From: Deltaproteobacteria bacterium
GTDB lineage: Bacteria; Desulfobacterota; Desulfobulbia; Desulfobulbales; Desulfocapsaceae
Length of the DNA stretch: 64,000 bases
Assembly: GCA_026388715.1 (NCBI GenBank)
Contig: JAPLJF010000026.1
Span: 62,001-126,000 of the forward strand
Direction of reading: 5' to 3'
A program made the translations under genes and the position numbers. Shown one piece after another: positions 58,094 to 64,000 of the stretch. Below the pieces are notes generated by a model. That model saw only the letters and a program-made list of their open reading frames with translations, was not told the origin of the DNA and did no database searches. How positions within the stretch are numbered: position 1 is the stretch's first letter; each line of letters opens with the position of its first letter.

Positions 58094-58492
58094 ATGTCCA
58101 TGAGCGATCCCCTGGCAGATATGCTGACCAGGTTGAGAAATGCAGTAATGGTAAAATTTGATAGTGTGCATATGCCTAAATCCAATGTAAAAGTTAGTAT
58201 CGCCAAGGTGCTAAAAGAGGAAGGTTTTATTGCTGACTACCATGTTTCCAATGAAGGGGTCCAGGGTACTTTGACTATTGATTTGAAATATGGATCAAAC
58301 AAAGAGTCTGTTATTGTTGGTATAAAACGTATTAGTAAGCCTGGTTTACGAAAGTATGCCAAGGCTGATGCCATTGCAAAAGTTCTGGATGGGTTAGGAA
58401 TAGCCATAATCTCTACTTCAAGTGGTATAGTAACGGATAAAACCGCACGAGCCAACAACACAGGTGGAGAGATACTTTGTGAGGTTTGGTAA
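58094..58492 (+). CDS. rpsH: 30S ribosomal protein S8
   Basis: 132 residues; central-domain assembly protein and spc-operon repressor in E. coli. [15 protein letters not shown] and the C-terminal [25 protein letters not shown] 8 nt before ATG 58094; ATG 58100 is an alternative. Confidence 0.98.
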   Translation: MSMSDPLADMLTRLRNAVMVKFDSVHMPKSNVKVSIAKVLKEEGFIADYHVSNEGVQGTLTIDLKYGSNKESVIVGIKRISKPGLRKYAKADAIAKVLDGLGIAIISTSSGIVTDKTARANNTGGEILCEVW

Positions 58493-58518
58493 CAAATCCA
58501 CAAATAACGGAGGGAAAT

Positions 58519-59061
58519 ATGTCTCGTATTGGAAAACAACCCATTCCTGTGCCTGTTGGCGTGACAATCAATATTGATGGTCAGCATGTATTGGTAAAAG
58601 GTGGTAAGGGATCACTTGAACGAATTGTTCGTGATGAAATAAAGATTGTGCAGCAGGCCAATGAGCTCTTGATTGATACGCATGTGGAGAGCACTAAGGC
58701 GAGTGCGTTTCGAGGATTATTTCGTAGTTTGATTAACAATATGGTTGTTGGTGTTGATCAAGGTTTTAAAAAAATAATGCTTGTTGAGGGTGTTGGGTAT
58801 AAAGCCAGTGTCACAGGTAATACCTTGACTTTGAATGTTGGGTACTCAAATCCAGTTGATTTTATTCTACCTGAGGGAATTACCGCGAGTGTAGAAAATA
58901 ATACTAAAATTAACTTAGAGTCTATTGATAAAGAATTGCTTGGTCTTACCGCTTCTAAAATTCGTAGTATTCGAAAACCAGAACCGTATAAAGGGAAAGG
59001 AATTCGCTATGCTGATGAACACATTGTGCGCAAGGTTGGTAAATCTGCTGGCAAAAAATAA
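58519..59061 (+). CDS. rplF: 50S ribosomal protein L6
   Basis: 180 residues from ATG 58519 (GGAGGG upstream; the frame is open back to 58486). SRIGKQPIPVPVGV and the end KPEPYKGKGIRYADE are diagnostic. Confidence 0.98.
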   Translation: MSRIGKQPIPVPVGVTINIDGQHVLVKGGKGSLERIVRDEIKIVQQANELLIDTHVESTKASAFRGLFRSLINNMVVGVDQGFKKIMLVEGVGYKASVTGNTLTLNVGYSNPVDFILPEGITASVENNTKINLESIDKELLGLTASKIRSIRKPEPYKGKGIRYADEHIVRKVGKSAGKK

Positions 59062-59120
59062 ACTTCCGTGACTCTTGATTGTTACGGTTCCTTAAATAAT
59101 AGTAAACATGGTAAATAAAA

Positions 59121-59486
59121 ATGGCTAGGACAAATGCTAAGGTCACAGCGCGGGCAAAGCGGGTAAGTCGTATCCGTAAAAAAATTACCGGTACAAGTGA
59201 TCGGCCCCGTCTTAGAGTCTTTAAGAGTAGTAAACATATTTATGCTCAAATTATTGACGATAGTATTGGTAAAACACTTGCTTTCATGTCAACAGTTGAT
59301 AAAGCATTTGATATAGGTGAAGTGAATGGGAAAACCGGCGCAGCGGAAAAAGTAGGAGAATTACTTGCTGAACGCGCGAAAGCAGCTGGTGTAGAAAAAG
59401 TTGTTTTTGATCGTGGAGGATTTATTTACCATGGTCGTATAAAGGCAGTTTCCGATGGGGCTCGTAAAGGCGGGCTTCAATTTTAA
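59121..59486 (+). CDS. rplR: 50S ribosomal protein L18
   Basis: 121 residues; 5S rRNA-binding protein. [18 protein letters not shown] and [20 protein letters not shown]. Weak Shine-Dalgarno before ATG. Confidence 0.98.
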   Translation: MARTNAKVTARAKRVSRIRKKITGTSDRPRLRVFKSSKHIYAQIIDDSIGKTLAFMSTVDKAFDIGEVNGKTGAAEKVGELLAERAKAAGVEKVVFDRGGFIYHGRIKAVSDGARKGGLQF

Positions 59487-59513
59487 TGAACTTGTATTTT
59501 AGGGGGGTGTCCC

Positions 59514-60026
59514 TTGTCTGATTTTAAACGTTCCAAGAGTGAAACTCCTGAGGAACTGATTGAAAAAATTGTTTTTATCAACAGGGTTGCTAAAGTAGTC
59601 AAAGGTGGCCGGAGATTCAGCTTTAGTGCTATTGTCGTTGTAGGAGACGGTAAAGGTAAAGTGGGATATGGATTGGGGAAGGCTAATCAGGTTCCAGATG
59701 CCATTCGTAAAGGTGTTGAACAGGCAAAAAAGGATATGGTCGCTGTTTCGTTGACTGAATTCTCAATACCTCATACTATTATTGGTCATTATGGTGCTGG
59801 TAGAGTTCTCTTAAAACCTGCATCTGAGGGTACCGGAGTAATTGCTGGTGGTCCTGTCCGTGCCGTTTTAGAAGCCGCTGGTGTTACGAATATTCTTACT
59901 AAATGTTTGGGTTCCAATAATCCACATAATATGGTTAAGGCAACATTAAGTGGTTTAAGAACATTGCGTTCAGTACAAAGTATTGCAAAGTTACGTGGGA
60001 AGACTGTAGAAGAAATATTCGCATAA
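59514..60026 (+). CDS. rpsE: 30S ribosomal protein S5
   Basis: 170 residues from TTG 59514, set by AGGGGGGTG about 6 nt upstream. Fidelity protein with [18 protein letters not shown] and [16 protein letters not shown]. Confidence 0.98.
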   Translation: MSDFKRSKSETPEELIEKIVFINRVAKVVKGGRRFSFSAIVVVGDGKGKVGYGLGKANQVPDAIRKGVEQAKKDMVAVSLTEFSIPHTIIGHYGAGRVLLKPASEGTGVIAGGPVRAVLEAAGVTNILTKCLGSNNPHNMVKATLSGLRTLRSVQSIAKLRGKTVEEIFA

Positions 60027-60108
60027 CTGGAGCACATTTTCTTCCAGGCAATAGAGTCTATGAAGAGATGTGCTTTTTTATATTATTTGAACTAAAAAAG
60101 GTAGTAAG

Positions 60109-60291
60109 ATGGCCGAGACAATAACATATACTTTGGTCAAGAGTGGTATTGGCAGTACTAAAAAAATCAGGGCCACTCTGACTGGTTTGGGGTTGACCAA
60201 GATGCAAAAAACTACAACCCGCAAGAATACCCCTGAGATCAGGGGGATGCTGAATAAAGTTGGCCATCTCGTTCGAGTTGAGGAGAACTGA
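60109..60291 (+). CDS. rpmD: 50S ribosomal protein L30
   Basis: 60 residues: ITYTLVKSGIGSTKKIRATL and RNTPEIRGMLNKVGHLVRV-type ending. AAAAGG before the ATG. Stop is 1 nt before the rplO ATG. Confidence 0.97.
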   Translation: MAETITYTLVKSGIGSTKKIRATLTGLGLTKMQKTTTRKNTPEIRGMLNKVGHLVRVEEN

Positions 60292-60292
60292 A

Positions 60293-60736
60293 ATGATAAC
60301 ATTAGCAAATCTTTCGCCGAATATAGGGGCAAACCGCAAGAGAAAACGTGTCGGTAGAGGTCAAGGGTCTGGGCGTGGTAAAACTGCCACCAGAGGCCAT
60401 AAAGGTGCAAACTCTCGCTCAGGGTCAGTTGTTCGTCCTGGATTTGAGGGTGGTCAGATGCCCTTACAACGTCGTTTGCCGAAACGTGGTTTTCATAATA
60501 AATTCAAGGTTGAATATGCCATTGTTACTCTTTCTCAATTAAATCAGTTTGACGCTGGCAGTGACGTAACCGCAGAGATGCTTATTGGTGTGGGTTTGGC
60601 AAAAAAAAATCAACCAATTAAGGTACTTGCCAATGGCGAGATTGCCCATGCGATTACTGTCAAAGTTGATAAGATAAGCACTGGGGCAAAGGTCAAAATT
60701 GAAGCTGTTGGTGGAAAAGTTATTGAAGTGGAATAG
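60293..60736 (+). CDS. rplO: 50S ribosomal protein L15
   Basis: 147 residues from ATG 60293 (GAGGAG inside the rpmD end, 8 nt upstream; the frame is open to 60260 within rpmD). RKRKRVGRGQGSGRGKTA and PGFEGGQMPLQRRLPKRGF are typical. Confidence 0.98.
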   Translation: MITLANLSPNIGANRKRKRVGRGQGSGRGKTATRGHKGANSRSGSVVRPGFEGGQMPLQRRLPKRGFHNKFKVEYAIVTLSQLNQFDAGSDVTAEMLIGVGLAKKNQPIKVLANGEIAHAITVKVDKISTGAKVKIEAVGGKVIEVE

Positions 60737-60823
60737 CTGGTTCTGGTTATCATAATTTATGATACGGATATCTTTCCTTATCATTGAGTGCTGTAATATT
60801 AGACGGAGCACAGGTTAAAATTA

Positions 60824-62128
60824 ATGAGTGGATTGCAAAGAGCTGCCAACATTCCCGAACTGCGTAAGAGAATTTTTTTTACTCTTGCCATGCTCGCTGT
60901 ATATCGGATGGGAGTGCAAATACCAACGCCAGGAATTAATGGCGAGGCGGTTGCCGCCTTTTTTCAACAACATGCTGGGTCATTATTTGGTATGTTTAAC
61001 ATGTTCTCTGGTGGTGCCTTGTCAAAGTTTTCAATATTTGCTCTTGGTATCATGCCATATATCAGTGCCTCAATTATTATTCAACTCCTGACGGTTGTCG
61101 TTCCCCAGCTTGAGGCCCTGTCAAAAGAGGGTGAGTCGGGAAGAAGAAAGATTACACAATATACCCGCTATGGTACCGTTGGGCTGAGTATAATTCAGGG
61201 ACTTTTTATCAGTACCGGCCTTGAAGGTATGACGGGTCCTGGTGGAGAGATTATCGTTCTTGTACCTGGCCTGCAGTTTAAATTGTTGACCATGCTCACT
61301 TTGACATCGGGAACTGCATTTATTATGTGGCTTGGTGAACAGATGACCGAACGTGGTATTGGTAATGGAATGTCTTTGATTATCTTTGCTGGAATTGTTG
61401 CGAGTGGCCCTGCCGCCGTTGCTAATTCCATTCAACTTATAAAAGCCGGTGAGATTTCACTGTTTTTTATTCCATTTATTATAGCTTTTATGGTTGCTGT
61501 TGTTGGTTTTATTGTTTTTTTTGAAACTGCTCAGCGGCGGATACCTATTCAGTATGCAAAACGGGTTGTGGGAAGAAAGGTTTATGGTGGTCAGAGTTCT
61601 CATCTCCCGCTAAAGATCAATATCGCTGGCGTAATTCCACCAATTTTTGCCTCATCGATCATGATGTTTCCCGCTACTATTGGTAGCTTTATCAAGATTG
61701 ACTGGGTTCAACAGGTTTCAGCGGCCTTCTCTCCCGGAACTGTTTATTATTATATCCTTTTTGTAGGTATGATTGTTTTCTTTTGTTTTTTTTACACGGC
61801 TGTTACCTTCAAACCAGATGATGTTGCTGAGAATCTGAAAAAGAATGGTGGTTTTATTCCAGGGATTCGTCCGGGTAAGAAGACCGCTGAGTTTATAGAC
61901 AAGGTCTTGACCAGGATAACAGTTGTAGGCTCAATCTATCTCAGTGTTGTATGTGTGTTGCCAACCTTGCTGATTTCAAAATTTAATCTTCCTTTTTATT
62001 TTGGCGGGACAGCCCTTCTTATTGTGGTAGGTGTAGCAATTGATACAATGTCACAGATTGAATCTCATCTTGTTATGCGAAATTATGAAGGATTTATGAA
62101 AGCCGGTAAAATTCGCGGTCGAAAGTAG
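60824..62128 (+). CDS. secY: Preprotein translocase subunit SecY
   Basis: 434 residues, ten membrane helices; protein-conducting channel. [17 protein letters not shown] (TM2) and [19 protein letters not shown] are conserved marks. An internal promoter is not obvious. map starts 2 nt downstream; adk, often between secY and map, is absent. Confidence 0.99.
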   Translation: MSGLQRAANIPELRKRIFFTLAMLAVYRMGVQIPTPGINGEAVAAFFQQHAGSLFGMFNMFSGGALSKFSIFALGIMPYISASIIIQLLTVVVPQLEALSKEGESGRRKITQYTRYGTVGLSIIQGLFISTGLEGMTGPGGEIIVLVPGLQFKLLTMLTLTSGTAFIMWLGEQMTERGIGNGMSLIIFAGIVASGPAAVANSIQLIKAGEISLFFIPFIIAFMVAVVGFIVFFETAQRRIPIQYAKRVVGRKVYGGQSSHLPLKINIAGVIPPIFASSIMMFPATIGSFIKIDWVQQVSAAFSPGTVYYYILFVGMIVFFCFFYTAVTFKPDDVAENLKKNGGFIPGIRPGKKTAEFIDKVLTRITVVGSIYLSVVCVLPTLLISKFNLPFYFGGTALLIVVGVAIDTMSQIESHLVMRNYEGFMKAGKIRGRK

Positions 62129-62130
62129 AG

Positions 62131-62937
62131 TTGAATACAGCAGCAAGTGTTCAGGGGGCTAAGTCAATTATTATAAAAAGCCCAGATGAAATTCGTTACA
62201 TGCTGGAAGCCAACCAGATTGTAGCGGAAGTTCTCTTTATGTTGCAAGGGGTGGTAGAGCCCGGTATCACAACCTTTGAATTAGACAGAATAGCAGAGGA
62301 GTTGTGCCTTAAACGAAAAGCCAAACCAGCTTTCAAAGGCTACAGAGGTTTTCCTGGTTGTTTGTGCGTTTCATTGAATGAAGAGGTTGTTCATGGCATA
62401 CCATCACGTAAGAGGAAACTAATCAAGGGAGATATCGTCTCTGTTGATTTTGGTGTTTGCTTCAAAGGTTATTTCGGTGATTCAGCGATTACCATACCTG
62501 TAAATGGCATTGCGAGTGATAAAAGAAAGTTGCTCCAGGTTACCGAGAATTCGCTGTTACTTGCTATTGATCAAGTGCGAATTGGAAATAGAATTTCTGA
62601 TATATCAAGGGTCGTTCAAGAGCACGTAGAGGTTAATGGTTTTTCGGTGGTCCGCCAGTTTGTTGGCCATGGGATTGGGACATCTTTGCATGAGGCTCCA
62701 GAAATTCCAAATTATGTACAAAATGATAGATCGCCGCGTATAGTGGCAGGGATGGTTCTGGCCATTGAACCCATGGTTAATATGGGGACGCATAAGGTCT
62801 CAGTCCTCAAGGATGGCTGGACTGTTATTACTGCTGACAAGAAGTGTTCTGCCCATTTTGAACATTCAGTAGCCGCTACCTTGGATGGTCCTTTGGTGCT
62901 GAGCTCTCGGGAAAACTTTGAAGTAATAAATAAATAA
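62131..62937 (+). CDS. map: Type I methionine aminopeptidase
   Basis: Removes the initiator Met. 268 residues from TTG 62131. Metal ligands: Asp in VSVDFGV, Asp in GDSAIT, His in GHGIG, Glu in AIEPMV and Glu in FEHSVA; KGYRGFPGCLCVSLNEEVVHG is split over the substrate region. Directly coupled to secY; upstream of infA, as in many non-enterobacterial spc clusters. Confidence 0.96.
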   Translation: MNTAASVQGAKSIIIKSPDEIRYMLEANQIVAEVLFMLQGVVEPGITTFELDRIAEELCLKRKAKPAFKGYRGFPGCLCVSLNEEVVHGIPSRKRKLIKGDIVSVDFGVCFKGYFGDSAITIPVNGIASDKRKLLQVTENSLLLAIDQVRIGNRISDISRVVQEHVEVNGFSVVRQFVGHGIGTSLHEAPEIPNYVQNDRSPRIVAGMVLAIEPMVNMGTHKVSVLKDGWTVITADKKCSAHFEHSVAATLDGPLVLSSRENFEVINK

Positions 62938-63011
62938 TGCTTCTCTTTTTCGTTGAGGTGTATTATATTTTTGACTTTTTGGTTTGAATTTATAGACATC
63001 CAGGAGTGAAG

Positions 63012-63248
63012 ATGGCAAAAGAAGAGGCCATAGAGGTCGAAGGCACAATCGTTGAACCTCTACCTAATGCAATGTTTCGTGTGGAGTTGGATAATGGGCA
63101 TAAGGTTTTAGCACATATATCTGGCAAGATGCGGATGCATTTTATTAAGATATTACCTGGAGATCGGGTGACCATAGAACTATCCCCTTATGACCTGTCC
63201 CGTGGTAGAGTTACGTTCAGGGCCAAGGGTGGTAAAAAGAATAAATAG
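63012..63248 (+). CDS. infA: Translation initiation factor IF-1
   Basis: 78-residue OB-fold factor for the 30S A site: [20 protein letters not shown], then [18 protein letters not shown] 63012 has AGGAG 5 nt upstream (63002-63006); GTG 63006 overlaps that site and is rejected. A short Lys-rich tail (KGGKKNK) exceeds the usual length. Confidence 0.98.
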   Translation: MAKEEAIEVEGTIVEPLPNAMFRVELDNGHKVLAHISGKMRMHFIKILPGDRVTIELSPYDLSRGRVTFRAKGGKKNK

Positions 63249-63262
63249 AGGGTTTTGATATT

Positions 63263-63376
63263 ATGAAAGTACGGGCATCAGTTAAAAAAATGTGTAGTGA
63301 TTGCAAGATATTCAAACGCAATGGGGTTGTTAGGGTGTCTTGTAAGCTTAAAAAGCACAAACAACGTCAGGGTTGA
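63263..63376 (+). CDS. rpmJ: 50S ribosomal protein L36
   Basis: 37 residues, too short for most gene callers: [17 protein letters not shown], then [12 protein letters not shown]. The zinc set C11, C14, C27 and H33 is complete (C+ form). 14 nt after infA and before rpsM, the usual place. Confidence 0.97.
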   Translation: MKVRASVKKMCSDCKIFKRNGVVRVSCKLKKHKQRQG

Positions 63377-63389
63377 TTCATTACCTTAA

Positions 63390-63418
63390 TTTTAAATAGT
63401 TTTATTGATAATTATAAT
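63390..63418 (+). promoter_or_regulatory. Candidate promoter before rpsM
   Basis: A perfect -10 TATAAT (63413-63418) with a weak A/T-rich -35 (TTTTAA, 63390-63395). A start near 63425 would leave a very short leader to the AAGGAG at 63430. It could drive rpsM-rpsK and what follows (alpha operon). Confidence 0.4.
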
Positions 63419-63443
63419 ACGACCTTCTTAAGGAGATACAATT

Positions 63444-63812
63444 TTGGCACGTTTATCAGGAGTTGACCTTCCGAAAAATAAACATATGGATCGTGCGCTT
63501 ACTTATATTCATGGTATAGGGCTCACTTCTGCCAGGCAGATACTTGCCAAGGCTGATCTGCCATATACAATGAATAGTGATGATCTGAGCGGTGACGATG
63601 TTACCCGTATCCGGAAAATTATTGAAGATGAGTATACGGTAGAAGGAGATCGAAGGCGTGAGGTCTCTATGGATATCAAGAGACTCATGGATCTGGGCTG
63701 TTATCGTGGCAGACGACATCGGATGAATCTTCCTTGTCGAGGCCAAAAAACGAAAACAAACGCCAGAACCTGCAAGGGACCACGTCGTGGAGCAGCAGCT
63801 CGCCGCAAATAA
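63444..63812 (+). CDS. rpsM: 30S ribosomal protein S13
   Basis: 122 residues from TTG 63444, set by AAGGAG 8 nt upstream. ARLSGVDLPKNKHMDRALTY and the C-terminal RGQKTKTNARTCKGPRRG contact P-site tRNA. Confidence 0.98.
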   Translation: MARLSGVDLPKNKHMDRALTYIHGIGLTSARQILAKADLPYTMNSDDLSGDDVTRIRKIIEDEYTVEGDRRREVSMDIKRLMDLGCYRGRRHRMNLPCRGQKTKTNARTCKGPRRGAAARRK

Positions 63813-63835
63813 TTTAATAATGAAAAGGTAATACA

Positions 63836-64000
63836 ATGGCCGGTGCGAAACGTGCTTCTGCACGCAACAAAAAAAAGGTAAAGAAGAATATTCCCGAAGG
63901 TATTGTTTTTATTTATTCAACGTTTAATAATACTATCGTTACCATATCAGACACACAAGGCAATGTTATTTCTTGGTGCAGTGCGGGAATTTTAGGGTTT
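63836..64000 (+). CDS. rpsK: 30S ribosomal protein S11, 3' end outside the window
   Basis: First 55 residues only: [20 protein letters not shown], then [17 protein letters not shown] and WCSAGILGF. Family sequences usually have WASAGALGF here, so Cys for Ala is a minor lineage difference. AAAGG lies 7-8 nt before the ATG. Confidence 0.96.
   Translation, partial: MAGAKRASARNKKKVKKNIPEGIVFIYSTFNNTIVTISDTQGNVISWCSAGILGF

Noticed and set aside
63377-63443. Transcription terminator between rpmJ and rpsM
   Set aside because: A/T-rich sequence but no GC stem; reads better as a promoter.

Overview
The window is a chromosomal segment of a dissimilatory sulfate-reducing (or sulfur-disproportionating) member of the Desulfobacterota, most likely of Desulfobulbaceae type. 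The strongest evidence is a complete aprB-aprA-qmoA-qmoB-qmoC block, which encodes adenylylsulfate reductase and its quinone-interacting electron-transfer complex, embedded among Gram-negative housekeeping genes. Base composition looks even, and I saw no insertion sequence, prophage, CRISPR array, rRNA gene or clear sign of recent transfer. Species-level assignment is not possible from this sequence alone.

Layout. (1) 1-7.8 kb, plus strand: the end of mrdA (PBP2) and rodA for cell elongation, a ribosome-hibernation/cold-shock-domain fusion protein, nadA and polA. (2) 7.8-9.7 kb, minus strand: a cold-shock-like cluster of a tiny basic protein, a CspA-type protein and a DEAD-box RNA helicase, followed by about 650 bp without genes. 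(3) 10.3-14.9 kb: thiE overlapping a Zn-ribbon protein of unknown function, then hflK-hflC and a rhomboid protease on the minus strand. (4) 15.3-24.3 kb: tRNA-Leu, ribF, a three-gene TPR / Zn-finger-HEAT / TPR cluster of unknown function, ribE-ribBA-ribH-nusB (no ribD here) and ftsK. (5) 24.4-32.4 kb: aprBA and qmoABC, each unit ending in a strong intrinsic terminator. (6) 32.4-46.7 kb: four tRNAs plus tuf, in the same order as the E. coli thrU-tyrU-glyT-thrT-tufB operon; then rpmG, tRNA-Trp, secE, nusG, rplK, rplA, an L10-leader-like element, rplJ, rplL, rpoB and rpoC. (7) 46.7-64 kb: the str, S10, spc and start of the alpha ribosomal clusters run together with no obvious internal terminator, from rpsL to a truncated rpsK. 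A second tuf lies between fusA and rpsJ.

How the genes work together. AprBA reduces APS to sulfite with electrons that QmoABC draws from the menaquinone pool. Riboflavin synthesis (ribBA, ribH, ribE) and FAD formation (ribF) supply cofactor for the flavoproteins AprA, QmoA and QmoB. The right half supplies most ribosomal proteins, the RNA polymerase beta and beta' subunits, translation factors and the Sec core.

Nothing in the window is an obvious new defence or mobile system. The best candidates for undescribed biology are the TPR-HEAT-TPR cluster, the HPF-cold-shock fusion, the thiE-coupled Zn-ribbon protein and several unexplained RNA stem-loops.
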